Assembly (NCBI GenBank): GCA_039111635.1
Contig: JBCAQO010000013.1
Span: forward strand, 620,001 to 684,000
Source: Heterobasidion occidentale
Taxonomy: Eukaryota > Basidiomycota > Agaricomycetes > Russulales > Bondarzewiaceae
DNA length: 64,000 nt
Direction of reading: 5' to 3'
The stretch's first letter is position 1. Every line of letters begins with the position of its first letter. This document shows positions 38,636 to 50,222 of this stretch, one piece after another. A program made the translations under genes and the position numbers. The notes under the pieces were generated by a model that worked only from the letters and a program-made list of their open reading frames with translations, was not told the DNA's origin and ran no database searches.

Positions 38636-39766
38636 TCAGATATACATGCTGCCATCCCCGACCTCTCTTCTCTTAAGCTGGAATTTCCCCTCGCGGGCCC
38701 CGTCTTTTCTGTGCCACTGCCGTTTGGGCGTCTCCCCGAGAACAGAGAACACGGCCTGATCTACGATTTGCATCGTCGCCGACGGCCAGGCGATGTCCTC
38801 CTCGCTTATGGTCGATATGTCCTGTTGGGTGAGATCGGACGGACGGGGCCGCGGGATGCGTGGGGATGGGAGGAGGAAGGCGGTGGCGGAAGGTGAAGGG
38901 GAGGATACGGAGATGATGGAGAGGAACGCGGCGGACGTGGTCTGGATAAGGTTTGGAGGCGCGAACGATTCGAACTGTGGAACCTGTGAGTGATATATAG
39001 AGGAGCAAGCTCCCGGAGATCGACGGTCTTACTGGGGCGCTTGTCCCACTGGGGCCGGTGCTCAGATATCGCACGGGCGCTTCATCGCGGTACGGGATGG
39101 GTGCGGCAGTGATGTAGATCGGCGTAGGGTATGCGTCGAGGAGGACCGTGCTGTTTGATGGATTGAAGAGTGTAATCCAGTCAAATTTTAGTCAGGCATT
39201 AGACTTTTAAAGGAATGAAGGGCGGAGGAGGAGAGGGGAATGCACTTTGCCGGCTTGAAATGGTCGAGGACGGCCTGCGCGTAGGGGCTCATGGCCCAGA
39301 TGGGCAGCGAGGCGGTCAGCTCGGACACGACGACGGTAGTCGTTTTTGACCACGAGGGCCGGAATACCAGTCCTACCTTGATGATTACGAGTTCGGAGAC
39401 GATGTACATTGATATCCTCGCATGTAACGAAGGAGGAGACGGATGGGGGCGCACCTGGAGCTGGTTGACGTACACTGCGCCCTGCTGCTCCTCGAGACTG
39501 GCACCCTTGGCCCAGATCTTACCTGCATCTCCGGTTGCAATGACGAGGTTCCCGCCTATCACGGTGGCGGGGGGGATTCCTTTGACGTCGATGCCGACGT
39601 TCCTGCTCTGGTGGTTGCCTCCCGGGAAGAGGGGATTGAACTCGTCCTCTTCCTCGTCCGATTCGACGGCGTACCGCGGGGCGGTGGTGTCGCTGAGAGG
39701 ATCGATATTCTGCGCAATGAAGCAGAGTCAGCAGCACACTTCCCCAGGGGTAGAAAAGCTAACCAT
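38636..39766 (-). CDS. Probable proteasome assembly chaperone 1 (PAC1/PSMG1-like)
   Basis: Exons 39766-39764 (ATG only), 39709-39455, 39376-39246, 39150-39033 and 38983-38636 join in phase to 284 residues, near the 288 of human PAC1. After an acidic N-terminus ('AVESDEEDEFNPL') comes 'VIGGNLVIATGDAGKIWAKG', 'VGLVFRPSWSKTTTVVVSEL', 'IWAMSPYAQAVLDHFKPA', 'VLLDAYPTPIYITAAPIPY' and 'FESFAPPNLIQTTSAAFLS', ending 'REVGDGSMYI'. The order, alternating beta-strand pattern, length and 'PPN..Q...AA' block fit PAC1, a 20S alpha-ring assembly factor, but I assign it from memory of the family and other chaperone-fold proteins are possible. The frame is intact. It is divergent from the OSCA-like channel gene, with 178 nt between starts. 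Confidence 0.6.
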
Positions 39767-39944
39767 TTGGATGGTGGTCGAAGTGAAGAGAGTGAGTGGA
39801 CGCGCCGCGCAATGCGTGACCGACGCGTCGTGGGGCTGACGTAGTGGGAATGACGGCCCCGAGGCAGCGCTGCAGCCAGCCACATTGAGCGCAGAGCCGA
39901 GTTGCCTCGCTGCCAGTCCCAATCCTCGTCTGCGCGTCAACACA

Positions 39945-42900
39945 ATGTTCAAGTTCATCACCGTCCTCGTCGACTACTTCGCTGCAAACAACTGGGAGCC
40001 AGACGAGCCTGGCGGTGCTCCTCCAGGCTCCCCGCCAACATGTACGCCCTCGTCGGACATCTCCAGTCTCATTCAATTCTACTCACTCGCGACTTTCCTT
40101 TGTTTCTCAGTCAAGTTTGAGGGGCCGTGGTTCACCACCCAGGCATCGCTGTCCACGGTCATCGGTGTCACATCGTTTCTGATATTCTGCTACTGCCGGA
40201 CGCGATGGCCGCTCCTATTCGCACCGCGCACAAAGCTGAAAGGTGCGTTCACTGACGGCATCCGGGTCTGTGCATCGTCCTGATCATCGTGCGCGTAGGA
40301 TTCTCGCCACACGAGGCGCATGCTCACCAAGCGTTCTTTGGATGGATACTTCCCACTCTCAAGATATCCGAGTTCACTGTGCTCCAGATAGTCGGGCTAG
40401 ATGCAGCAGTGGTGCGCCCGTACCCTCTCACACCATATTTTTCTCTTTCCTCCCAACTCATAGGATCGCTCGTAGCTTCTCAACTTTTTCAAGATGTCCT
40501 TTTATCTTTTCTCTGTCTGCTCCATCTTTGCTGTCACTGTCCTCATGCCAATCAATTTCAAGGTGAGCATTCGATTTATCTCGCGTTCTGTCAGTCTTGT
40601 ATGCAATGCCACACCATCCTGGGCAATGCGTCACTCCGTACATTAATGATGGTGTGCCTCGTGAATGACTGGTATACTCTTCCTTCGTCGTCAACGCGTA
40701 TGGCACGGCTCATGACTACTTGCAATGCTGTCGTTCATCCTTGACGTTTTCACATTACAATGGACCTCAGTTACCCCAAATGTTTTGTCATCAGTCTGGC
40801 CTAGACTGATAACACTATGTGCAGAGGAACATTGGCATCGGCGACGAAGACGACGACGACACGACGGGGACTGGAATTCTCTCGCCGATCCAGGGACCCA
40901 GCTGCCCCCGAGAGGCCGCGACTGGCTCGACCTGATCTCCGACGCCAACTCCTACCTCTCCCTCCACCTCGCCTTCACCTACCTCTTCACCGCCCTCGCG
41001 CTCCACTTTATCTATAAGAATTACCGGCGGTTCGTCCGGGCGCGCCAGCTCTTCTCCCTCGAGCTTGTGCACTCCATCGCCGCGCGCACCGTGCTCGTCA
41101 CGGGACTCCCGCCGCACCTGCGCGGCGAGCGAGCGCTCGCGGAGCACTTCGAGAACCTGGACCTGGCCGTGGAGAGCGTGAGCGTGTGCCGCGAGGTCGG
41201 GAACCTGAAGGACATGCTCGACAAACGGACGAAGGCGCTCATGAAGCTCGAGCACACGTGGGTGCAGTACGTCGGGAACCCGAGCACGGTCGAGAACTAT
41301 GATCCCTCGGACCACGCTATTCTGGTCGATGCTGCGGACCCGGAGTCGCAGATGTCAAATAATAATATCGTCGTGCCGCACCGGAAGCGGCCGACGCTAA
41401 GACCGGGGTGGTTCAAGCCCAAAGTCGACGCGCTGCAGTACCTCGAGGCGCAGTTCCAGGAGGCAGACGACATGGTCCGCAGGCGTCGCCGGACAAAGTT
41501 CAAAGCGACTGATGCGGCGTTCGTTACCTTCGAGCAAATGTCCAGCGCTGTTAGCCCTTTTCATACTTTTTGAGCCTTCCTCTGATTGTTCTTATCGTTC
41601 TCTTGTCTTCCTATCACAGCAAGTCGCCGCGCAGGTAGTCCACAGCTCTGCCCCATTCCAGCTGAAAACACGGCCGGCGCCGAGCCCCGCGACATCATCT
41701 GGTACAACATGACCTTTTCGCAAACTTCCCTCCGCGTGCGCGAATGCTTCGTCCTCGGCTCCATCGCGCTCCTCTTCTTCTTCTGGGTCATCCCGATCAC
41801 GGGTCTCGCCAGTCTGCTGAGTTACAAGGAGATCAAGAAGACGATGCCGTGGCTGGGACAGATGATCGACAGCAACGACAAGATACGGGCGATCGTGCAG
41901 AATTCGCTTCCGTCGGTTGCGATGATCACGCTGAATGCGCTACTGCCGTTTATCCTCGAGGGTATGTCCGCTGCACTCTTGAGTCGCCGCACGCTTGGGA
42001 CTTGAACATTATAACTGAATGTTCTCGCTAGCGCTCACCTATATGCAAGGCTACCGCGCTCGTAGCTGGATCGAGTATTCTCTCATGAAAAAGTGCGTTC
42101 TCATTCGATTCGATTTTCAGGCCTATCTGTAGCTGTGGCATAGATACTTCTTGTTCCTCCTCATCAACGTCGTCTTCATATTCCTGCTGGCGAGCACGTA
42201 CTGGCAACTCGTCCGAGATTTGGCCAACTCGCCGGCCAAGATCCCGGAAAAGCTGGCTGCAGCCCTCACAAGAGGGCGTGCAAGGTCTGCACAGTGTTCC
42301 TGTCCTACCTCGTGATCGGATCCTTATTTTTGCGCGCAGACACTTTTTCCTTTCATATGTCATCCTTCAAGGCAAGAAAAGCTTGCTTCACCCATTCAGG
42401 TTGCTGAACGAGCTTCACCATAGGTTTGGGCATCATGCCTCTTCAACTACTCAATCTCGGGGTTGTCATTCCCCGCATGTTCATCCGAATCTTCTCTACG
42501 CGTACTCCTCGAGGTACGCGTTCCGCCGTTTCGCGATTAGAAGCGCAGCTCTCAACACAGCTCTGACAGACTTTGCCGAACTGAACGCGCCGCCCATGAT
42601 TAACTACGGTGTCGTATACCCCCAAGCGATCCTCATTTCGTGATCACCCTGCTGTACAGCGTCATACAGCCCCTCATCCTCGTCTTCGGGGCCATCTACT
42701 TCGGCATGGCCTACATAGTCTACAAATATAAATTACTCTTCGGTACGATCCTTCCCGCCAACGTCTTTCCGCTATCAAATGACCGAACTCCATCATAGTG
42801 TTCTACAAGCCCTACGAGTCGCAGGGGCAAGCGTGGCCGATCACGTTCACCCGCCTCATCTGGGGCGTGATCATCTTCCTCGTCTTCATGCTGGGGAACT

Positions 42901-44103
42901 TCATCCTCAACCGCTCCTTCATCCTCTCTTCCGTCACGCCCCTGATCGCGGCACCGTCGCGTGGTCGTGGTACATCGACAGCTCGTTCAAGCCGCTCAGC
43001 AAGTTCGTGAGCCTGAGCTCGGTGTTCGAGGTGCAGAGAGGGGAGGAGACGGAGGACGTGCAGCGGTTGAGGGCGGGGCACCCCGTCACTTGGTCGCAGA
43101 GGTATGGTGCGGAGCGCGACGCGAGGTTGCGGTGCTGACCGGTTTTTCGTAGTAATCTGAATCGGAGACGCTATGCGCAGAACGACGAGACGCTGTACGT
43201 TGCGCCCGAAGACGATAGAACCGACTACGTGCGTGTGCCCGTTCGCATCGCATCGCCCCCTCGCCGCTAACACCGCCCGTCCCCCAGTCGCAGCCCCCCA
43301 TGGCCAACTGGTACATCGGTGTCCTAAAGTAACTTCCCTCTCCCCAACACAACGAGCCCTTGACTCACCCTTGTCTCCAAAGCACCGGGAAGCGCCGCTA
43401 CGGTCACCCGGCGTTGACCGGCGTCCTGCCCTACCCGTGGCTCCCTCTCAAGAAAGGAGAGACCCTCGTGAACACGCGCACAGCGGCCACGGGCACGGCC
43501 CCAAATCCGACCAGGCCGTCGTCCTCACCCTCCGCAAGCGCTACAGCATCGTCAAGCGCGGCGCCACGCGCTCGCTCGTCGCCGGCAGCCGCGTCTTCGG
43601 CGACCTCCTCACCCCCAACGGCGCCGACCCGAGCACCCAAACCCCCGGCGGCGGCGCCGGCGGTGCGCCCGAGCAGGGGACGGTCGACAATCCCTGGCAG
43701 GACACGCGCTGCGGGCCCGTCGAACCACCGCGCGCAGACGGCGCCGCCCGCGGCGATGCACCACCGGCTGAGCTACGACTTTGGGTCGGGCGTGATCGTC
43801 CTGCCGGACGACGGCGACTGGCTCGGGGGCGGCGTCGAGGTGGAGGGCGTGGACGTGGACGAGGACGACTCGGAGGACGACTACGGCGACACGACGGGGC
43901 TGGAGAACTCGCAGGCGTCGCTGGACCCGCCGGTGGTGGCGCCGGGCGCGATGGAGCGCGCGCCGTCGTCGTCGAATGGGAACGGGGCGGAGGAGCACCC
44001 GATGGGCGGGACGCCGGCGAAGGCGCGGCATGGGACGTATTTCCATCATCCGGAGCGGAGGCGGCAGACGATCCCGGGCGCGTTCCCGCGCGTGGCGTCG
44101 TGA
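39945..44103 (+). CDS. CSC1: OSCA/CSC1-type calcium-permeable stress-gated channel, about six frameshifts
   Basis: Multi-pass plasma-membrane channel (DUF221/RSN1_7TM) opened by osmotic or mechanical stress. Fifteen exons: 39945-40041, 40111-40242, 40299-40411, 40476-40562, 40825-41549, 41620-41961, 42032-42092, 42144-42284, 42340-42371, 42424-42513, 42561-42742, 42799-43101, 43153-43228, 43288-43328 and 43383-44103. Family blocks include 'LISDANSYLSLHLAFTYLFT', 'FSLELVHSIAARTVLVTGLP', 'RDIIWYNMTFSQTSLRVREC', 'DFAELNAPPMINYGVVYPQA' and 'FYKPYESQGQAWPITFTRLI', with a cytosolic tail ending 'GTYFHHPERRRQTIPGAFPR'. Exons 5, 6, 11 and 12 are each one base short of the length their phases require (near 40870, 41680, 42637 and 42950), and exon 15 has one loss (about 43470) and one gain (about 43700-43745). 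Exon 9's intron is GC-AG. Intron 4 is unusually long (262 nt). The splice sites are otherwise clean, so sequence error is likely. Confidence 0.88.
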
Positions 44104-44356
44104 CGGCGGGGCTGCGCTGGTTTCTCTTCACGGATCTATGAACGAGTGCGTGCGCTCGTCTGTCGTCCGTCGTATAGCGTAGGCTGACGATGCTGGCTTC
44201 GGTTGTGCTCAGATCTATATGTTACATGCGACGATGCTCGAGACGTGTTAATCCTGCTTGGATACCCCGCTTTGTTACTCTTACTCTAGTTACTGGTGTA
44301 GACCTCACGATGTGCGAACCTGAAAGATATGTGCGACAGACAGCGTTCGCTATGAG

Positions 44357-46040
44357 CTACCCATCGCAACGAAGCATGCGATCACGATGACATCTCAGCC
44401 GCCATCTCTCAGCCTCGGCGAGGACCTCCTCGAGCGCGTCCAGCCTCTGCCGCTCCTTCAACGCGAGCACGATGTCCTCCAGCGCGTCGCCCTCCATGAC
44501 GGAGCCCCACGTCGTGTTGAGCTTCCCCACCCGATGGTCCGTCACGCGGTCCTGTAAAGCGAGCGACACAGGCACGTCCGTCACTCGGACGGGCGAGATA
44601 TTGGGGGGCGCGAGGGACGTACCTGCGGGTAGTTGTACGTCCGGATCTTCTCGCTGCGGTCGGCGGTGCGCACGAGGTTGCGCCGCGCGGCGCGGCGCTC
44701 GGCCTGTTCGCGGATGAGCTTCTGGTCCATCAGGCGCGCGCGCAGGACTTGGAAGGCGCGGCGGCGGTTCTGCGCGCGGGATGGCGTGAGTACGGAGGAG
44801 GGGGAGGGGGGATATGGGGGATGAGGGAGATGGGGGGACGGACCTGGTGCTGGCTGCGCTCGTCTTGCATGGAGACGGTGATGCCGGTGGGACGTGCGTG
44901 AGACGCACGGCGGATTCTGTTTTGTTGACGTGCTGGGCGCGGGCACAGAGAGGGTCAGCGCGCGGCGGACGTGTAGGCGGCGGGGGCGGGGCGCGAAGGG
45001 TGTACGGACCTGTCCTCCTGCGCCGCGCGCGCGCATGACCTCGATGCGCACGTCGTCCATGCTGAACAGGTCGTCCTCCTTCTCCGCCTCCGCGTCTTCG
45101 GACAGCGGGAGCACCTGGCGCAGCTCGTCGTCAATGCGCGGGGTATAAGCGGGAGGGGCGCGTCGGGCTCACCACTGCGGCGACGGTGCTGGTGTGCACG
45201 CGTCCGCTCGACTCTGTCGCGGGGACCCGCTGCACCCTGTGCACGCCGCTCTCCGCGCGCAGGGCGTCGTACGCGCCCGCGCCCGTGATCTCGAGTATGG
45301 CGTCCTTGAAGCCGCCGTGCTCGCTCGCGTTGGCGGCCACGACGGCGGGGGCCCAGCCGCGGGCGTGCGCGAAGCGGGTGTACATGCGCAGGAGGTCCGC
45401 GCAGAAGAGCGAGGACTCGGAGCCGCCGACGCCGGCTTTGAGCTCGATGAGGGCGGACATGGTGCTCGTGCTGGGCGGGGGCACGAGGAGGGCGGGGAAT
45501 TCGCGCGTGAGGAGGGCGGAGAGCTCGGCGAGGAGGGTGGACTGCTCGTCTTCGGCGAGGTCTTTGAGGTCGGGGAGGGCGAGGAGGGCGCGGTTCTCGT
45601 CGAGCGACTACTGGATGGAGGGGCTGTGAGCGGGTAGGACGGCGGAGAGGTGGGTGGGGATGGGTGGGGCGGGGCGGACCTTGTGTACGGTGAGCCAGCG
45701 CTGCCAGGCGCGTGTGAGGGGCCCGCTGTTTTTGAGCTGCTTGGACAGCCGGGTGTCGCTCTTCGGTGCATCGCTATGCTGTGCGCCCGTGAGCAACGTC
45801 GAGCGAGCGAGCGCATGAATCCAACGGCACCTCGTCAAACGTCTGTCGGGCGAGCGCGACCTTGAACTGGACGACCTGGAGGATGCGCGCGTGCTGCTTC
45901 TGCACGGCCTCGAATTGCTGCCACGGGTCGTGTTGCATTTTCTGCGGCGCTGCGCTAGCGTAGGCGCGGTGCGGGTGTGCGTGTTTCTGCAGGAGGGAGA
46001 GCGGGGATGGGGAGTGGAGGCATGGGCGGAGGCGGAGCAT
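44357..46040 (-). CDS. MRF1: Mitochondrial peptide chain release factor 1, one frameshift
   Basis: Class I release factor ending translation at UAA/UAG in mitochondria. Exons 46040-45831, 45778-45680, 45607-45173, 45114-45010, 44932-44844, 44769-44623 and 44551-44357. The N-terminus is Arg/His/Ser-rich like a mitochondrial targeting sequence. Domain 2 shows '[19 protein letters not shown]' and '[18 protein letters not shown]' with the PAT codon-recognition motif of RF1. The peptidyl hydrolysis motif is 'RGAGGQ' split from '[15 protein letters not shown]', and the end has '[19 protein letters not shown]' and '[11 protein letters not shown]'. Exon 5 is one base short near 44884-44893, between 'THVP' and '[14 protein letters not shown]'. 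Acceptor 3 is a tandem cagtag; using the TAG avoids an in-frame stop. It is head-to-head with UTP7, with 96 nt between starts. Confidence 0.93.
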
Positions 46041-46136
46041 TGGCCGCAGTGGGCGATGGAACGAAAGCGGGGTGCTTACCTCATCGTGCGTCGATTTGCG
46101 CGTGCGCGGCTCCGACGAGACTGGAAGGCAGCAGAG

Positions 46137-48648
46137 ATGGACGCGCTCATCGCACAGGCAGACGCTCTCCAGCCCCTCCGCGAGCACAAAAGGCCGCGCG
46201 GCCCACCACCCACAAAGAGACCAGGGACCGCCGCGTCCTCCTCCCAGCCCCAGGCCCACGACCAGACCCTCCACTCCATCGTCGCCCACACCTCCCTCCC
46301 CAAATCCCTCCGCCCGTCCTCGCCGCTCCCAGACGGCGTGCCCACCCACGCCCACATCGCGAACAAAAAGCTGCGCACCACCTCCACCGCCAGTCCGCCC
46401 ACGCCGCGCGCTCGAAGGTCCTGCTCAGGGATGCCGAGCTCTTGCTCCCCGAGGAGGCGGCAGGATGGAGGTCGAGGGCGAGATGGACAGGACGTGGAGG
46501 GTTGGCCAGGACGAGATCGTGGGCAGGTCGGCGCGGACGGTCGCCAAGGGCCGCAGGGAGATGCTCCTCGACGGCGGACCGTACCGCGCGCGGTATACTC
46601 GCAACGGAAGGTGAGGACGCGCTCTCTTGTTTTTTTCCATACGTCGAAATCGTCCCGGAGTGCCTTCCCTTGTGTGCCTACATGCGCGTTGCCGCTGACA
46701 GTGATCCGTCCTTTGCAGCTTAATGACATCTACTGACGCCCCGGCTTTTCTCTAGACACATGGCCGTCGTCGGCAGCAAGGGCCACGTCGCCACATTCGA
46801 CTGGCAAACAGGCACCATGCACTCCGAGCTGCAGCTGCAAGAAACATGCCGCGACATCACGTACGCCCCCCTCGCAGCTCTCATCCGCACGCTCACCTGA
46901 CGCCGTCGGCCGGCGCGCTGCTAGGTTCCTGCAGGACCACTCGCACTACGCCGTCGCGCAGAAAAAATACGTCTTCATCTACGACCGCGACGGCGTCGAG
47001 CTCCACAGGCTCAAGTCGCACATCGAGCCCACCCGCCTCGAGTTCCTGCCCTACCACTGGCTCCTCGCCAGCGTCGTACGTATCCTCATCCCCACCCTCT
47101 CCCGCCCCGCACGTCGCTCACCGCTCTCGCAGGGCAACACCGGCTTCCTCAAATACCAAGACACCTCGACCGGCCAGCTCGTCTCGGACCACCGCACGAA
47201 GCTCGGCGCGTGCCGCACGATGGCGCAGGACGCGCACACCGCCGTCATCCACCTCGGGCACCAGAACGGCACGCTCACGCTCTGGACGCCGAACCGCGCG
47301 GAGCCCGCCGTGCGCCTCCTCGCGCACGTGGGCCCCGTCTGTAGCGTGAGCGTGGACCCGGGCTCCGCGGGGCGGTACGTGGCGACCGCGGGCGTCGACG
47401 GCGCGGTGAAGGTGTGGGACTGTAGGAATTGGAGGGGCGCGGTGAGGACGTGGGCGGCGCGCGGGGGCGCGGCGGAGGTGGAGTGGAGCCAGAGGGGGTT
47501 CTTGGCCGTCGCGTCCGGCGGGACCGTCAACGTGCGTGTTTGTTCCCCCTCGATCGCATCACCACTCTGCATCGCTTACCTGGGCCGACGCCCGCACAGG
47601 TGTACTCGGCGCCGAAAATCCACGAGCCGTTCCCGGGCAACAGCCCGCCGCCGCTCTACTTGACGCACCCGGCGCCGCACCGCCCGCTCGCGGCGCTCCG
47701 CTTCTGCCCGTTCCAGGACGTGCTCACGGTCGGGCACGCGGCAGGGCTCTCGAGCATCCTCGTGCCCGGCGCGGGCGAGCCGAACTTCGACAGCACCGAG
47801 GCGGACCCGTTCGAGAACGGGAAGGCGCGCCGCGAGCGCGAGGTGAAGGGGCTGCTGGACAAGGTGCGCCGTTCTTTTTTCCGTCGGCTTTGTTTCTGTC
47901 CCTTTCTGTCCCCCCCTCTCTCTCTTGCTTCCTTCGCCGCCGTGCTCCTGTGGGGAAGAGAGCTGACCCCCGCGTCCTAGATTCAACCGGATATGATCAC
48001 GCTCGACCCCGACTTTGTCGGCTCGCTCGCGCCCCCGAGCAAGCTTACGACGGCGGCGGACGGCGCGGGCGGGGGCGCGGGGGCGGGGGCGGTGCCCTTC
48101 GCGCGCCTGCCGCGCCTCGAGCGGCTCCGCGTGTCGGGCAAGGCGGACGAGACCGAGGTCGTCAGCGACGACGACGACCGCGACACGGACGGCAAACCAG
48201 CGGCAAACGCGGCGGGAAACAACATCGGGAGGAGCGCGAGAAGAGGAAGATGCGCGGGAAGGGGAAGAGCCTGAAGAGGTTCGTGTTTGGCTGCTGCCTT
48301 CTCTCCATGACGCACTCTCTATCTGGTCGGTGCGAGAGACGCTCACGGCCGCTCGTTTTTTTTTCGCGTGGTGTGTGTTTGTAGGTACTTGCGCAAGCAG
48401 CGCAAGAACGTCGTCGATCCAAAAGCCGTAAGCCCCGTCCCCCGCCGTCTTCCTCGCGCCGCTCGCTCACGGTCTCATCTTGATTCCATTTGCTTTATTT
48501 TTTTATTTTATCTTTGGATGTAGGTCGCGGTGCGCGCGAAGCTCGAGAAGGAGAAGGAGGAGAGGCGGCGGCGAGGGAGGCCGCGAAGGGCGTGCCGGAG
48601 GACCACAAGCCGTCTGCGCTGGATCGGTTCAAGCGCCCGTCGGCGTGA
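46137..48648 (+). CDS. UTP7: U3 snoRNP WD40 protein Utp7 (WDR46/BING4), four frameshifts
   Basis: Small-subunit processome component needed for 18S rRNA maturation in the nucleolus. Exons 46137-46610, 46756-46860, 46925-47075, 47133-47531, 47600-47863, 47981-48278, 48385-48427 and 48524-48648. WD40 blocks: 'GSKGHVATFDWQTGTM', 'HSHYAVAQKKYVFIYDRDG', 'HLGHQNGTLTLWTPN' and 'YVATAGVDGAVKVWDCRNW'. The BING4 C-terminal domain has 'FCPFQDVLTVGHAAGLSSIL', 'VPGAGEPNFDSTEADPFE' and 'LLDKIQPDMITLDPDFVG'. The basic tail 'KRKMRGKGKSLKRYLRKQRK' ends 'LDRFKRPSA'. One base appears lost near each of 46373-46382, 46450-46466, 48225-48238 and 48565-48578; exon lengths confirm this. The gene is essential in yeast, so these are almost surely sequence errors. 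Confidence 0.92.
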
Positions 48649-50222
48649 TCTTTTGTTGTACGAATACACTGTCGATTCGGGGGAACGATGACGATGGCGG
48701 CGTTGCTGGTCCTCGCTGGTCCTTGAGATCGAGCGCAGTGTGCTGCGCGCCGGGAACGTGTTTGCGTGCGGTGGTTGTGTGGTGCGCTCGCGCGGTAATG
48801 GCGGATATTTTCTGGTCTGTTCATGCTCCGCGCTCAGCTGTTCGTTCCGTGGTGTGCTGCTGCAGTGCTGCACGGCCTGTGGGGGCTATATTTGGCCACA
48901 TACTTATGGGGCTCCATGATGCGCTCGGTGCCGGCGTCCTGCTGCGTCCTGCTGCTCATCCTTGCATCGCGTTCACTCCTCTCGTGGGGCGTGGACGACA
49001 ACGCGTTTACGGCTTGTTGATGAACACACGGTGCAGCTCGGTGCAGGCTCTCGAACGCAGCGCGGTTTTCCTCGCGAGTTTTTTTTTTTTCAATCGTGCG
49101 CCTTGCACTCGACGCCACCGGCCGCGCTTCTGCCGCCGGCTGGCTGCGACCTCGCGCAAGGCTAAAGATAGAAGGAGGATTTTCATCAGAGGGGTATCAG
49201 AGCGTTCTAGTGGCTGTTGTAATAGCTTCGCATTTGTTTGCTATTCTTGGGTTGAAGTATACTTGGAACGCACAGCTGAGCCCGGTGGGGTAGAGGGCCA
49301 GTGCTCTACATACTTAGAAGTGCTGGGGCAGATTCTGCATAGGCGGCAATCGTTATCAACAGGTGTACTTGTTTACCGTAACGGTACATATAGTCGGGTC
49401 GAGTCGAGGCATCGTTGACCCGCTGGGCGGCAGAAGCTGGCAGAAGGCTGCGGCAGATCAGCTTTGCACGGGCGACAAAAATAACGCACCGGCAACGCGC
49501 GGGGTTCGGTAGGTTAGGTGGAGGCGAGTCGGTGGGGAGCGAAATTTTTGGAGGGACGGAAATAGACGGAGGCGCGTCTGGTCTGCGGCGTGCACAGCCT
49601 TGTGCTGGCTGGACGACGGAGGCCGCCCTGGGAACTGCCTCGGCCTGCCGTTGGCAGCAGGTATGCAGCTCAATTCTACGAGTGACGTTCAGAGACCGGC
49701 AGACCAGCAGGGGGCGTCTGGGTTTGGTATTTATTGCTGCGAGGACGTGCTTAGTTGGGCGTAGCGCGCCGCAGGAATTGAATGGGGGGTGAATACCACG
49801 GCACGTGGCATTTCCAAGACGAGGAGCGGCCGAGTTTCGAGCGAACGAACGAGCGAGCGAAACCAGCAGCTGGAAATAGAGCAGGAAATAGAGCAGAAAC
49901 AAAGAAATGAGAGGCAGAAGAGCGAGAGCGGCGTTGCTGAAGGAGGGGAGGGGAGGGTTGAGACAAGACGCGGTAATACGGGGATGGCCAGGCACGCGGT
50001 GACACTGCTCTCTCTTGGACCTTCACACTCTTTTCACCACACCCTTTCCTCCTTCCCTTCTTCCTCCCCCCCCGCTCACTCCCCTCCCTGTTCTTTCCCG
50101 TCGACATACCCTAGACGTATAATACCTGCCGTCGTCGTCGAACGCCCCTTCACAACCACATATCCTTTACATTCTAGTCTATTATAACTTGCGGCTCGAC
50201 TCCGCCTGTGACGACCTCGGCC
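48649..50222. other. Intergenic region upstream of the copper radical oxidase
   Basis: No supported gene in 1.57 kb. Frames up to 229 codons on the minus strand lack any recognisable motif. The last 150 nt before 50223 are very pyrimidine-rich (ctccttcccttcttcctccc), a usual fungal promoter and leader feature. Confidence 0.5.
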
